From positions 1,798,001 to 1,862,000 of the forward strand of contig OY756140.1 in the NCBI GenBank assembly GCA_963576785.1: a DNA stretch of 64,000 nucleotides, in the 5' to 3' direction. Positions 10,836 through 23,771 of the stretch are shown here, piece after piece (positions within the stretch are counted from its first letter, which is position 1; each line of letters begins with the position of its first letter). The notes below the pieces were generated by a model. The model worked only from the letters and a program-made list of their open reading frames with translations. It had not been told where the DNA came from and ran no database searches. A program made the position numbers and the translations under genes. Source of the DNA: Chlorophyllum brunneum (taxonomy: Eukaryota > Basidiomycota > Agaricomycetes > Agaricales > Agaricaceae).

Positions 10836-11470
10836 AGTATTCTTGCAACGGAAAGTTTAGACGATTAAAGATTGGGGTGGCCGTTGAGAAATCTGAATCT
10901 GAAGCGGTAATCCAGTGAATAGTTCCTGGACGATGAGAAGTGATCGTTGGGACGCGTGGGGTTGGCAAGACTGGAGTCACGGGTCAACGGAATGAGGGGT
11001 AGATGGTGCAGTGCTGACCTAGGACGTTATCAAGACTGCTTGCGAGAGCTGAGGGGAAGGAGGATATATGTACGCTGCACTTTGAACAGGATCAGATGGA
11101 GCTGCGTCTGGAGACGGCGCTGGCAGCCAGGCATTTTCTCACGCATGCCCCCAAGCAGTCGTCCCAACTGTCTTCAACCTTCCCACGCAAGCGATACCGA
11201 GGCCCAGAAGCTAGAAATACAGATACAAGTACACAAAACATTTAACTAGGTCGACTGATACTGTAGGTAAAGATGAGTATGCCTCTAATGGAGGCAAAAT
11301 AAATGCACGGTCAAGCGGGCGTCACCTAAAACACAAGCGGTTGTCCAGTATGGAATTGTACTGGACTCCCAAATACAAGATAGTCAGAATTAAAAAAATC
11401 CACTTCGAAGTAGGCAAAGCATGGCAAATGAATAGTGATAAATAGTCCAGAGCGGCAAAGGGAGATGAAT
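10836..11470. other. Intergenic, RAC1 promoter side
   Basis: A 635-bp spacer between two minus-strand genes. It should hold the RAC1 promoter and the 3' UTR of the next gene. I see no further gene or clear motif. Confidence 0.45.
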
Positions 11471-13393
11471 CTAAGAGTTGATCGAGAGTCTCCTCTTCTT
11501 TGTCCGTGGTTCGGATGGTGACGGCTGTAGTCCAGGTTCCGATTTGGTCTTTTCAGAATCCCTGTCATCTTCGATGTCTTGTGCGTCTCCAAAATTGGAA
11601 GAAGAGTCCAGCATATCGTTGATATCGCCTTCATCGTCGGAGGCAGCCTTTCTGGCGAGATTAAAAGGCTCGAGTAGCCCGATGCCCAGTCCCTTCGTCT
11701 GTGCTGAATTGCGATTGCGGAGGATGGGGCTTTCCACTTCAAGAGCACGTTTCATAGGGCTCTGACGTTCGGCCCCCCCAGACGAAAAAATCGAGTTGAA
11801 TGGATCGCTCAACTGGTTTGCGAGTAGGGAGGCTTCCGAGAACCAATCATCGGTGAGTTCAGAGAAGGACCTTTTGCGCGGACGAGTAAGGCCGCGACTT
11901 AAAGGTGATTCTTCTATTCGACGCCGAGAGCGGCTGAGATCCGCCCTGTTTGCAAGTGGTGAACTTCCAATCCGACCTTTAGTGAAACGCGCTTGACCGC
12001 TTGAGCTCAGGGGCAGTTTGAAACCGCTGAGGGGTGTTTCTGGTCGAGCAAATCGCGACGAAGATGAGGATGAAGGTGGGTAAATGAGCGGACTTGTTCC
12101 CAGAGTCGGTGAACCCTTGACCAACGGGCTACCTACATTACGCACGAGCATACTCAGCGACAAATCTCGAGTTTGTGAATGTAAAGGATGGCTTGGGCTG
12201 GGAAACCGCCAAGGTTGATCTGATGGTAGCCGAGGTGGGGAATGACGGAAGGATGGAGTTAGGAAAGGGTCATAGGGGGATGGCGGTATGAGAGGAACGG
12301 AAGATGGAGGAGTTGGAGGGACGCCGCCCGAGCTTTCGATTGAAATATTGCCGGCATCAGAAGACGAATGTGGAGTAAGAGGTGGACTAGTAGAAGGACC
12401 AGGGGAAGCTTGTCGACTGGATGTTGATGCGATAATTCCCAGGGTTTGCCCAAACGAAGGGATGCTCTTGTCTAGACTTGGACGTTCGTGACTATCCGCT
12501 GAGGATCCTGCCATAATCGCCCCAGCAGAGGAGCGAAATTTAGATTTGTGGGATATAGTCTGAGGTTCAGTGCCAGGTGTGATCTCAAGTTTGAGATTGA
12601 CCAAGGTGTCATGGCCATCCTCACGGCTCCTGTTAGCGGTTTGTTTATTCTCCTCTGATAAAAACGTTAACCAAACACCCCGGGACGATTTTAGGGACCC
12701 ACTATTTGAAGACCGACCTCTGGGTCGATCTGTTCCGTCTCGGCGGTTCGCCATGGCAATCTTATGCTTTTCAAACACATGTCGTCGCCACATGCTCTTT
12801 GCATTGACACCAGCATAGTGGCGTCTACAGAAAGTGCAGCGTAAGCGAGGTTCTTCACCCTTTATCCAACCTTCCACTCCCCGTTCCCTGAGAACTTTTT
12901 TCTTCGCAGGGCACCATCCCCTAGGTGGCTCAAGGATGGGAGGGTAGGATATAGCACATGGATTTGCATTGTTTTCGTGGGTGAAATCTTTGGGATCGAG
13001 GAACCATCCTGGGTTATCTGCCATGACTTGAAAGCTGAGCCCATCTGGATAGTGATCGCAGTTGGGAAATGTGGTAAAAGGGGGATGGATGAATATCACA
13101 CTTGGATCAGACGGGTGTGGATCCATTCCCGCGGGCACTGCAAGAGCATCGTGAGATCGCCCTTGGCTGCGAGTGAATTGGAAGGGTTTAACGCGACTAT
13201 CTGATAGGTTGGAATTGGGGGCGTAGGGACGAGGCTGGAAGGAGGAAGCTGCAGGTGCGAAAAATTCGTAGTCAGAGATAGCATTTGCGCGCCGCTTCGA
13301 GGTGTTCGCTGAGTCTACTTCTACCGGAGATGGGACGAACGCTGGTGGAAGAGTCGCAGCTGAAGGGAGAGAGGAAGACGTAGCTTCCGCCAT
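11471..13393 (-). CDS. 640-aa protein with a C2H2-like zinc-finger motif
   Basis: A single-exon frame. The first half carries a conserved-looking block (FPNCDHYPDGLSFQVM, NPGWFLDPKDF, RGWCPAKKK) followed at about residues 180-215 by CTFCRRHYAGVNAKSMW and RRHVFEKHK, a CxxC...HxxxxH arrangement like a C2H2/BED zinc finger. The rest is Ser/Pro-rich and probably disordered, with many SP/TP sites. Near the C terminus is an acidic stretch, and the end is basic (TKKRRLS), a possible nuclear signal. Likely a nuclear DNA- or RNA-binding protein of the Agaricomycete lineage; no named family recognised. Confidence 0.75.
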   Translation of the reverse strand: MAEATSSSLPSAATLPPAFVPSPVEVDSANTSKRRANAISDYEFFAPAASSFQPRPYAPNSNLSDSRVKPFQFTRSQGRSHDALAVPAGMDPHPSDPSVIFIHPPFTTFPNCDHYPDGLSFQVMADNPGWFLDPKDFTHENNANPCAISYPPILEPPRGWCPAKKKVLRERGVEGWIKGEEPRLRCTFCRRHYAGVNAKSMWRRHVFEKHKIAMANRRDGTDRPRGRSSNSGSLKSSRGVWLTFLSEENKQTANRSREDGHDTLVNLKLEITPGTEPQTISHKSKFRSSAGAIMAGSSADSHERPSLDKSIPSFGQTLGIIASTSSRQASPGPSTSPPLTPHSSSDAGNISIESSGGVPPTPPSSVPLIPPSPYDPFLTPSFRHSPPRLPSDQPWRFPSPSHPLHSQTRDLSLSMLVRNVGSPLVKGSPTLGTSPLIYPPSSSSSSRFARPETPLSGFKLPLSSSGQARFTKGRIGSSPLANRADLSRSRRRIEESPLSRGLTRPRKRSFSELTDDWFSEASLLANQLSDPFNSIFSSGGAERQSPMKRALEVESPILRNRNSAQTKGLGIGLLEPFNLARKAASDDEGDINDMLDSSSNFGDAQDIEDDRDSEKTKSEPGLQPSPSEPRTKKRRLSINS

Positions 13394-13680
13394 GGTGGAG
13401 AGAACGAGTAGATTTCTTGGGGATCGCTGGGTAGTGAGCTTATAGAGTATTGACCCCGAGCTGGCAATGAGGAGACAGGAAGGGCGGGGGTGCCACGTCG
13501 AACGGGGAAGGCTAGAATACAGCAGAGGGTCACCGGGAGAAGTGGCTATATTATGCGTTGTTTATTGCCTCGAGGCGTCTGAGTTTCGGAGTTGACACGG
13601 TGCGACGCGTCGGTCACGTGCCCTGATCCTATCAACTTCAGCTGTAACGAAAACGAGTATAATTCATCTATTCAGTGTAG

Positions 13681-14343
13681 CTACAAAGCCAGAGATACAT
13701 AACTTCAAGAGATTGAGCCACATTTCACAACGCAGGAGAAGCAGACCTACCCTGCCACCATTAACATGCCACCCAGCGGCGTGACCGGACCGAGAAACTT
13801 GGAGCTGAAAGCCAGTTAAGCCCTCCACGTAGCAACTATAGTATGGGCAGTCGCACCGGTCCTGGGATAAGACGAGAGCCATGATACTAGTCGAGAACAC
13901 GGCACCGCCCATGGCAATGGCAGGCGCTGCAAACTTGTGCCGTGAAAAACGAGGATGGAGAGAGACAAGGAGAAGTCCTAAACCATTATAGACCTGCAAA
14001 GTGGCCTTGAGCCAAGGAATTGTCAACCACGGCGTTTTGACCTTACCGCATACGAGGCGGCCCTGTTCCAAGTTTGAAGCTGTTCAGCTGAAATGTTGGA
14101 TCTGCTACGCAATACATGAGCTTGGTGGAAGGTGAGACCTTAATTCTGCGACGACCCTGCTGGACGCACCTCCAAAGGCACCGGTTACCATACCAGCTGC
14201 GACTGTTGAGATGGGAGTAATGAAGTTAAGTGACTGTTGGAAGGTGGTGTGTCGCTCTAACCAAAGATGGCCCCTGTCTTCCACACCCAGGACGAGCCAG
14301 GCATCCATGTACGGGGAACGAGTGGTGTTGAAGAAGTAGGCAT
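13681..14343 (-). CDS. DUF423/TMEM256-like small membrane protein
   Basis: 133 aa in six exons: 14343-14262, 14202-14170, 14120-14047, 13993-13857, 13804-13751, 13702-13681. The family signature GAFGAH is formed across the intron at 14169-14121, followed by YNGLGLLLVSLHPRF and the C-terminal FLGPVTPLGGMLMVAGY. Four hydrophobic segments fit the DUF423 four-helix membrane fold. Function is unknown in all kingdoms. The next gene (SPB1) starts 149 bp away on the other strand, so the two share a promoter region. Confidence 0.88.
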
Positions 14344-14492
14344 TGTGTTCGACTGGGTCGAAGAGTTAGAACGATGCACATATTTTAGATTCCCACGCGT
14401 CTTATCCTTCCCGTTTAGGTGGGCATCTATGTTTGGGCAAATTTTCAAGACCGTGACTTCGATCGCCCAACCACTCCTCAGCCCGACCGAAT

Positions 14493-17400
14493 ATGGGCAA
14501 GGCGCAGAAGAAAACAGGCAAAGGACGACTGGACAAGTACTACAAGCTTGCAAAGTAGTGATATCTTCTCCATTCTGGATCCTCGAAAAACTGATATCTG
14601 GCAAAGGGAGCAAGGCTATCGAGCTCGTTCGGCTTTCAAATTAATCCAACTCAACAAGAAATTCAATTTTCTGGAACGTGCACGATGTTGCATTGACCTA
14701 TGTGCTGCTCCCGGTGGTTGGCTACAGGTAGCCAGCAAATACATGCCAGTAAACAGTGTCATTGTCGGTGCGTGAACTCGTCCCCCTCGAGTATTTTGAT
14801 CTAATATGGAGTAGGGATCGATTTGGTACCAATAAAGCCCATTCCTCGGGTCGCCACTTTTGTTGCTGACATTACAATGCCCCATTGTCGCAACCTCATT
14901 CGCAGCGAACTGAAGGATTGGAAGGCTGATGTTGTGCTTCACGATGGTGCTCCCAATGTTGGCACTGCCTGGATCCAGGACGCATACACCCAATCTGAAC
15001 TGGTCTTGATGAGCTTAAAACTGGCGGTTGAGTTTCTGGTCAAAGGTGGAACCTTTGTGACCAAAGTGTTTCGAAGTGTAGACTATAACAATCTCATTTG
15101 GGTTTTCAGCCAGTTGTTTGGGAGGGTAGAGGCGACCAAACCACCTTCATCCAGGTGAGTGGTATCTTGATCTGTGGCTCGTGTTTTCCTCAGAGGAGCC
15201 CAGGAACGTATCAGCAGAAATCTTCGTCGTTTGCCGAGAATTTCTCGCCCCGAAGTATATTGACCCCAAGTTCCTGGATCCCAAACATGTTTTCAAGGAA
15301 CTAGCATCCTCAGCTGACAAGATCACGGGCAATGATGTCCAAGCAAACGTCTTCCACCCTGAAAAGAAACGACGGCAGAGAGATGGTTATGCGGATGGCG
15401 ACTACACTCTTTATAGAACAACTTCGGCCACACAATTCGTCCGAGGAGAAGATCCCGTTGCTGTGTTAGGAACATTCAACAGAATAGCCTTCACTTCTGA
15501 AGAAGAGAAAGAGTAACTATGAATCGAGAATGATTCCAGTCGTCCTGGGTTAACTTCTCCTCAGATGGCTTGCTCTGGATATAACCACACACGATGTCGA
15601 AGCGAATTGTGCCGATCTCAAAGTTCTCGGAAAGGGTGATTTCAGAACGCTAATAAAATGGCGATTAAAACTCCGGGAAGAGGTTTGTGCAACGATGTCT
15701 AGCTATAGAATTCAGGCTAAATCCATCTAGGTGGGCTTAGACGTAAAGACAAAGGAAGTTGAGGAAATGACGGAATCTGTCGAGGTCGAAGGAGTGGACG
15801 AAGAACAGCAAATATCAGAAGAAGTGGGTATAATTTTGTTTCAGCAGTCTTTCTGAGCTGAAATCATTACTAGCTAACACGTCTGAACGCGGAAGTTGTT
15901 GCCCGTTCTAAACGCGAGCGTCGGCGGGCAAATGAAATCAGGGCAAAGACGTTACAACGTATGCAACTTCAGATGACCGCACCCCTGGACATCGGTTTGG
16001 AGCAACATGACGCTACTCTCGGAGCCGGACAAGAGGACATTTTTGATCTCGGTGAAGCGGAAAAACGGATGAGTCGGAAAGCTCAAGTGCGGTGGTTAAA
16101 CGATGATACTCTGGAAACGATTAAGGAAGAGGGCGATCTAAGAAATGAGCCTGGTGGGGCTGGGGACGGTCCTCTATCTTTAGATGACGGGCGAAATCAG
16201 GGGGTAGGCGAGCTCGAGGCAGAACTGGACAATCTTTACGAGGCATATAAAGATCGACTACGGGAGCGGGATGCGAAATATAGGGCGAAAGAGGAGAGAT
16301 CGAAGAACAAGGAACGCGAGACAGAATGGAGTGGAATCCAAACCGCTGGTGATACTGATGAAGAAAGTGGCGATTCGGAAGGAGGCTGGGATGTCGCTCA
16401 ACGAAATAAATTGAAGAATGATGATACTTCTTCAGACGAGTCATCGGATGATGAAGACGAGGATGAGAATGAAGGCAAAGATTCCCTAACAATCCCAAAA
16501 CGGCTGCGGTCACTAAAGTACGTGACTACACCCGCAGTAAAACGACAGCGCCTGGTCAGCGACCTGGAACCACCATCCAAAATTTCGAGTGCAGCAACCC
16601 GTCTATGGTTTAGTCAAGACGTCTTTACAGGTTTTGATGGTGCCGGTGAGCTAGAAATAGGCGAAGAAAACCACAAAGAAAATACGGAAGAGGGCGACGT
16701 TGTGGCTGATGAGGTTTCGGTTGAAGAGGACGAGGAAATGGAAGAGGTACGCCGTCGTGCGGCTTCTTCAATCCCTTATTCCTAACCTTTCTTACCCCCA
16801 GGTATCTGATGGTGACTCTGAATTTGCATCCCAAAGTCAGGATGATGTCGACATGTGGGATGCGAAAGACGAAGACGAGAATGCAGCTAGGTTAGAAAGG
16901 GTTCAAGGTAAATAAACCACTTTGTTCTACGGCCTGGCTTCTCAGGAATTGCTCAGACTTAGGCCTCGATACTGTGGAAGCTGTAACACTTGCCCAAATG
17001 TTGGTGAATCGCCAGAAAACGAAGACCGAGCTCATCAATGACGGTTTCAATCGTTACTCACTCAACTCGAAGGAAGGACTCCCTTCCTGGTTCCTTGATG
17101 ACGAAGCAAAACACTACAAAGCCAACATCCCTATTACAAAGGAAGCTGTTGCTACTCTTCGCGCCAAGCAGCGTGCATTGGATGCACGACCCATCAAGAA
17201 GGTTGCAGAAGCCAAGGCACGAAAGAAGTTTAAGGCAGCCCAGCGGCTCGAAAAGGCAATGAAAAAGGCGGAAGGCGTGAACGAGACGGGTGATATGACG
17301 GAACGAGAAAAAGCAAGGCAGATTGAAAAGTTAATGCAGAAGGGTCTGTCATCTGGAAAGGTAAAGAAGGAAATCAAGCTGGTCGTTGCTAAGGGTGCCC

Positions 17401-17579
17401 ATAAGGGCATCAAAGGCAGACCCAAGGGCGTGAAGGGTCGTTATACAATGGTCGACGCTCGGATGAAAAAAGAGGTACGTTAGCTGTGTTGAACACTCAA
17501 TCGAGGCTAATACTCATAATATCAGGTGAGAGCCAAGAAACGAAGAGATAAACAGCGAAAGAAGGGCAAGTACGCTTGA
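14493..17579 (+). CDS. SPB1: AdoMet-dependent rRNA 2'-O-methyltransferase SPB1
   Basis: A nucleolar enzyme that methylates the 25S rRNA A-loop and helps 60S maturation. Exons: 14493-14554, 14607-14767, 14815-15154, 15204-15512, 15565-15682, 15731-15823, 15874-16746, 16802-16907, 16963-17474, 17526-17579; 875 aa, normal for Spb1. The N-terminal FtsJ domain has DLCAAPGGW for AdoMet and a K-D-K-E catalytic set seen in [24 protein letters not shown] and SAEIFVVC. The middle is acidic ([18 protein letters not shown]). The C-terminal Spb1 domain contains [18 protein letters not shown] and a highly basic tail. Start chosen at [20 protein letters not shown], the conserved N terminus. Confidence 0.95.
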
Positions 17580-17713
17580 CCCTGATTATTGCCTGGTATT
17601 AGCCATGTACTACTCTATTTATGCATGTGGTTATTGTTGATAGATCCCAGTCTCATTTCTGCCACTCTTGATATTAATGAATGTGGTGGGCCTCGCTAGA
17701 CAAGGGTGCTAAT

Positions 17714-20161
17714 CTATTCTGAGCAATGTCTTCGCATTTCTTCCAAAACGTCGTCCACGAGCCACTCGAGAAGATATCGGTGCACTTCATCTACGATCGC
17801 TGGTATCAATACGGCTGACGAGAAATGAGACGATCACCTACTTCATATGACAAGAATGATTCCTCGTTCTGTGAGTTGAAGCGGCGCTCACTGATTGCAT
17901 TTACCGCTACTGAATCATCCTTGGCCGATAAAGCATTTGATTGGACGTAGAAATCTTCTCTGAGAATATATTTTTCACTATTGTATTCCAACACCAAAGG
18001 AATTTCGTCCGATAATGAAGATCTACACAGTGTGAGCATTGATCGGACAGCAATTTCGGGCACACTCACGTCTCGACACCGTTGATGTATTTCAATAATT
18101 CGGTTGGCCATGATGCTTCTGGTATCGTATTATTGATGGTGAGAGTCAGTCGTATATCCTTTGCGCTGGATCCTCATCAATATCTAGAAGGAAACGCAGA
18201 AGTCAAATTACTGACTCATCTGGCATTAGCACGTCTAATCTTGTCACTGGTCCACCATGAAGTACAGGCTTGGGAATTTTCCTTGGCTTCGCTAAATTGA
18301 CCTCAAGTTCGGCCGCTGGATGCTGTAGTGTTTTGTCACGGACATATTCACAAATCAGGATTTGCGTCTGTTCCGAGGCATTGGATATAGTCTCATATAA
18401 GAGGCGATGCTTCCATTCCTGAGTTGAGTTCGGAGCCTGCCAGAAGCGCATCGGAGCTCTGGAAAATAAGTGCACTGTCTGTTCCCGTTGCCAACCGCAC
18501 CTACCCTGCAATGAATTCTGTGGTGGGACTATTTTCTTGCACCCAACTCATAACTTCGCCGAAACTCTTTTGTCCCCCTAATGGCGGTACCAGCGAGAAC
18601 GAATGAGGCCCCTGGGAGTTCAAAACGACATGACCGGGGCTGCGGGTGCGATAAATAATTCAAAAAGTTAAATGGAGTTAGAAAAACACACGTAGCGATG
18701 ACAGAAAAGTAACGGCCATGCTCTGATATAGCAGTTATTTGTGAAAGAAGTTGTTCACGAGCATCTCCATGGCCCCTGAATTTTCACATTTCAGATGCTT
18801 AGATCAGTTACATACATAGCAACACAACGTACTCACCCACTTGTTGCGACATATCCACGGACAGTCTGTCCACTAGCCTGGGAAACTATACTGTCCTCAT
18901 CACCGAGCCAGTTTCCGACTCGTCTCAGTCGGAAATACCCCTTGTTCCCCGGAAATACACTCAATGACTCGCAGAAGAAAGGGTAAAAAGCGTATGTAGC
19001 GAGACGATCGGAAGGAGCGTGGCCGTTTTGAACAGAACTAACAGCCAGAGGCACTGTGATGTCCTGTAGTTCCACGTGAACAAGGAGAAGGGAGACAAGA
19101 TGAATGATAATTACCTCAATACAGTGTTGCATGATCAGCCTTTTGGCCCGAGTAGGAGAGTCCTTAGAACTTTCTCGAAACCATATCCGGACCTGAATGA
19201 TGGGTGAGAAATGAACGCCTTCGTCAAGGTAAAACACATACTTTCCCATCCGGCAAGCTCTCCAAGAAGCAACCTGCAGCCCGAGACAACTGTTGTGAAG
19301 AAGACGAGATGTCTAGTGTGCGTGGGGGTTCAAAGTCTTGCCACACAATTTCCTGTGGCACTCGTCAACCAGACCTTTTGCAAGGATGATAATTATCTCA
19401 CTTTCTTCAGTGTTTCGACGTGTCGTTCTAACTGCTCTACCGAGGCAGTTGTGCCCGAGATTGTCAAGGTCAAGGGCTTGCGGGAAAATTGCAGCCGAAT
19501 GTTGTAGGTTTGAGACAGCGACAAGATTTCGGCGCCATCTGCACAGGAAATGGGTCATCGAGAGTAGGACTCTTGTATTTGAAGAACGGACCTTTCCCCA
19601 GAAGTAAAAAGGCCTGTTGGGGATTCAATGGAAATACTGAGAACAAATCAAAATGGTTCAAATATAACGATGACTGAACCTACCCCGGGATGATCTTTCT
19701 TGCTTCGCCTTCGCCAACCTCTGGCTTTTGATCAGCGACGGCCAGCCCCATTGCTTTTCGATGATAGTTGTTGCAGCGGTATGCTTTCGCATTTTTGACG
19801 AGACGTGTACGCCATAGAGGTGGAGAAACTGCCGTAGCTGGCTGACCGTGAATGAGCGATCCAGCCTGTCCAAAAGAGCCTGGTATTCTGCCTCATATTG
19901 CGCAGAACCAACTGGGCTATAGGATTTTGGTCGAAAACTTTCCAAATCTGCGAGGGTTAGGCTGGAATTCTCGGCAACATATTTGAGATATTCCTGGACA
20001 TTGGGTCTTCGTGGAGGGTGCACTGGAGCGTCCTGGGACTGGCTCGGATCCTTAGTTTGTGCCAGGACTGCGGAAGAAGATGCACGCCTTCTGCATGCTG
20101 ATGTGAGGGTAGAGGTAGAGGAAGTAAGTAAGCGTCCGAGCCGAGTGCAATGCAATGCCAT
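17714..20161 (-). CDS. SLS1: Mitochondrial inner-membrane protein SLS1
   Basis: Sls1 couples mitochondrial transcription or mRNA handling to translation at the inner membrane. Exons: 20161-19684, 19636-19592, 19538-19402, 19352-19242, 19192-19115, 19063-18837, 18775-18692, 18639-18505, 18458-18212, 18158-18070, 18022-17838, 17799-17714; 633 aa. The start gives an Arg/Ser-rich, acid-poor presequence (MALHCTRLGRLLTSSTSTL), typical of a matrix-targeting peptide. Conserved blocks include SFTVSQLRQFLHLYGV, EKQWGWPS and FPLNPQQAFLLLGKDGAEI, the last formed across two introns. All twelve exons keep frame. It converges on SPB1 with only 134 bp between the stop codons. Confidence 0.87.
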
Positions 20162-20539
20162 GTCTCGTAGAGCGTCTCCAAACGAAAACCTGATGGTCCC
20201 AAGTAGGAAGGTCGGGATATTATGTAATAAATCTGTCACTGTGTTGGCCGCTGAGGTGCATCAGTGTAAAAGCAAGTACCCTGCCGGACCTTGGCCAGGC
20301 GATCGATGCCAATTGAAGCGTGCCTTGAACTACAGTTCCCAAGGCACATTCTTACAACCCACGACAGCCTGCGTTGGGGCCTTCTCCCAACGGCCGCATA
20401 TTTGTAAGATTAGCGATGAGCGTTTGAGCTTGGAGACGAGGCCATGCTAGAGGATATAGCACAAATAGGTGCACACAGAGATCAGCACGCACTCTGGCCA
20501 ATCAGTTCGCCAGTTGAAAAAATCTTGCCAAGCTCCACC
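20162..20539. other. Divergent promoter between SLS1 and eIF3b
   Basis: 378 bp separate two divergently transcribed genes. I see no gene and no motif I would name. Confidence 0.5.
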
Positions 20540-23158
20540 ATGCCTGCAACACTTTTACAAGATCCAGACAACATTGACTACTCGGATATCGAGAACAAGT
20601 AATGCTCTACAAGCTCCTTGTAGGCTATGGTACTCACTGTTTTCAGATACAAAGTTAACTACGATGAGAGCTTTGATAGTATGCTTGTTGTAGATGGTGT
20701 ACCTATCATTGGCGAGGACAAGCTCGAAAAGCTACTGGCGAAGGTTTGCAAGGAGTTTTCAAGAAAGGGCGTTACTATCAAATCTGATGACATCCATATC
20801 CCATGGGACGATTCGACTGGCAAAAGCAAAGGGTGCGTCGCACAAAACATTTTCCTGGGCACACACTCTCACCACATTCTCACCCACTCCACCAATATAG
20901 CTTTCTCTTCATAGAGTTTCGCAGCGTCGACGAAGCCAATCTCGCTGTGGTGTCACTCCACAACCACCCATTCGATGCTAAACACACATTCAGGCTTAAT
21001 CGGTTTAACGACATTGAGAAATATGCGAACCTCGATGAGACATATGTGGAACCGGAAGCCGAAGAGTTCGTTCCCAAGGCATGTCTATATTTCCAGAAGG
21101 CCCCTAGTGAAATTAACGACGAGTATAGGAACATTTGCGAGCGTGGTTGGCAGATCTTCAAGGACGGGACCAATATGTGACATACCGTGGTGAAGAGGTT
21201 TTAATTCACTGGCATGGGAAGCCTTCACAATATGAGATTGCCTACAAACCGGTACGTCCTTCTCCACGCCTGATCTCCAAGTTCTGAATGCAATGTGGTA
21301 GGATTGGAAAGATTTTCTCTATGTGGCGTGGTCGCCGCTAGGAACTTACATTGCAACTTTGCATCGGCAAGGTGTCCGTCTTTGGGGTGGTCCATCTTGG
21401 AAGCCACAACAACGATTCGCCCACCCCTTTGTCAAACTAATCGATTTCTCCCCATGCGAGAACTATATCGTCACATGGTCTAACGAGCCTATCGTTGTTC
21501 CCGAAGGTGCTCTTCAGGGCCCTCAATATTTCTCACCAGACGATGAAGGCAACAATATCGCCGTCTGGGACATCAAATCCGGGCACCTTCTTCGCACATT
21601 TTCCACGTACAACGAAGGCGAGACTCCCGGGCAGAAGAAGCAGATGCAATGGCCTATCCTGAAATGGAGTCCGGACGATAAATACACCGCACGCCTGACT
21701 CCTGGTCAGATGATAAGTATCTACGAGCTTCCCGAGATGGGCTTGCACGGGAAAAAGAGTTTAAAGATAGAAGGTGTAGTAGATTTTGAATGGTGTCCTT
21801 TCGGAGAACGGGATAAGGAAGTGACGGAGAGGGATGCGAAAGGAGGAATCAAAGCGACGAAGGCACGGGAAAACATGCTTGTATACTGGACTCCTGAAGT
21901 GGCGAATCAACCAGCGCGTGTCTCTTTACTTAGCTTCCCCACTCGGAGCATCTTGCGTCAAAAAAATCTGTTTAACGTTACGGAGGTAAGTTTCCCATTA
22001 GACCTTGCGCCAGTATTGCTCATGAGTTGTGCAGTGCAAGCTCTACTGGCAAAATCAAGGTGATTTCCTTTGCGTCAAGGTCGATCGACATACGAAAACC
22101 AAGAAATCTATTTTCTGCAACTTGGAAATCTTTCGGATGCGCGAAAAAGACTTTCCCGTTGAAGTCGTAGAATTGAAAGGCATGTATCCGTTTTTGGGTT
22201 CGTCCATTTTCACACTAACAGCTTATTCTCAGACACCGTTACCGATTTCTCATGGGAACCTAAGGGAGATCGATTTGCGATTGTTTCCAGCAGTGATCCC
22301 AACCTGGGAAACCCTGGTCCTGGTATCACTATCAAGACCGACGTCAGCTTTTACCAGCTTGATCACTCGAAAAACGATTTCAGACTTCTCCGTGAGTTTA
22401 TTTGCTTATCTGTCACCTGCCACTCAATAGTTGACAGGTACACTATCGTCTCGAACGAGTAATGCCATTCGGTGGTCCCCACGAGGGCGCCATGTGGTGT
22501 TAGCAACTGTCGGCTCTTCCACCAAATCCGAGCTAGAGTTCTGGGATCTGGATTTCAATTCCGACGATGCAAACCGAAAAGAGGGACAAGTTTCCAAAGA
22601 CGATTGGGGCAGTGGCATCCAGTTGCTTGGGTCTGCCGACCATTATGGTGTCACAGACGTAGAGTGGGATCCGAGTGGACGATATCTGGCTACCAGTGCA
22701 AGCGCCTGGACTCATACTGTAGGATATTTTCACATCGCTTGAACTGAAGTTTCCAACCTATCAATTCACAGCTAGAGAATGGATACGCAATCTGGGATTT
22801 CCGAGGACAAGAACTAACGAAACAAATTCAGGACCGCTTTAAGCAGTTTATCTGGCGACCCCGGCCCCCAACCTTGTTGTCAAAAGAGCAACAAAAGAAT
22901 GTCAGGAGGAACTTGCGCGAGTATAGTCGCACATTCGACGAAGAGGATGCTGCAGAGGAAAGTAATGTTAGTGCAGAGCTTGTCGCTTTGCGAAAGCGCC
23001 TCGTCGACGAATGGAACGCATGGCGTGCGTTGCGCAGGCGGGAGTCATCTGACGAGCGTGGGCACAAAAGCGATAAGCACAAGTCGAGCGAGGAAAAGGA
23101 GGAGATCGAAGTGTGGGTAGACGAGGTCATAGAACAAATTGAGGAGATAGTCGAGTGA
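20540..23158 (+). CDS. PRT1: Translation initiation factor eIF3 subunit b
   Basis: The scaffold subunit of eIF3, which binds the 40S subunit and other eIF3 subunits. Exons: 20540-20598, 20647-20832, 20901-21078, 21129-21251, 21302-21985, 22035-22179, 22233-22391, 22438-22718, 22772-23158; 733 aa, as expected. It has an N-terminal RRM ([17 protein letters not shown], then [12 protein letters not shown]). A WD-repeat/beta-propeller body follows, with [18 protein letters not shown] and [16 protein letters not shown]. The tail is charged and coiled-coil. Two introns use GC donors: 21079-21128 (AAG|GCATGT, restoring FVPKEHLRAWL) and 22180-22232 (AAAG|GCATGT, restoring [14 protein letters not shown]). 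Confidence 0.95.
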
Positions 23159-23771
23159 TTGGTTGGTGATCGGTTCCGGTACCCTGTCCAGTATCATGGT
23201 TCTCGCATTGATGAGAAAATAAGCGTTTTACACATGGCTACCAGATGAACGTGGATAACTCGAAGAGGAATAGATTGTTTGACCAGTTCCCTGGGACGCA
23301 GATAGTGGTACTTGGCCCGGCAATCGTGGATACTCCTGAGGAATCTCTCACTCTACTTTGTGATGGCTTACACGAAGTGACCTTCGCGGAAAAAATAGAC
23401 ACGGTGTCAAAAAATAAGCAGTGAAGGCCGGAAGAAGGACTCGAGACAGGATGAGAAAGTGCTACATGACGTTTTACGCTCTCAAGGGTGTCTAGGCTGG
23501 GATTGGAATGCAACTGGAATGTAAGCGTGGGAAAATGCTGGGTTTGGTGCCGGACGCTCCACGCCACGGTGTGAACGCGTTGAAAACGGAGCAAGTTGAT
23601 CTACTCTGAAGACCTTGGGAGAGCAGACGGCCTCGCCAACTCAAAGTCTTCCCATCCTCAGCAATTCCACCACAGCATTAAGACCATTGGGCTGTGGACG
23701 TGTGAGGCGGGAGAATGGGGTACTGCCGTTTATGGCGCTCCGCGGACCCGAACGTACCGACTAATTCCGAT

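Noticed and set aside
13394..13680. Possible small gene between the zinc-finger-like protein and DUF423
   Set aside because: No frame with conserved sequence; explained as promoter plus 3' UTR.
14048..14202. Frame break in the DUF423 gene suggesting a pseudogene
   Set aside because: Using acceptor 14121 restores GAFGAHVLRSRSNIS in frame with a 49-nt intron, so the gene appears intact.
23238..23594. 118-aa minus-strand frame upstream of HapX
   Set aside because: Low-complexity, no recognisable domain, and located where the HapX promoter should be.
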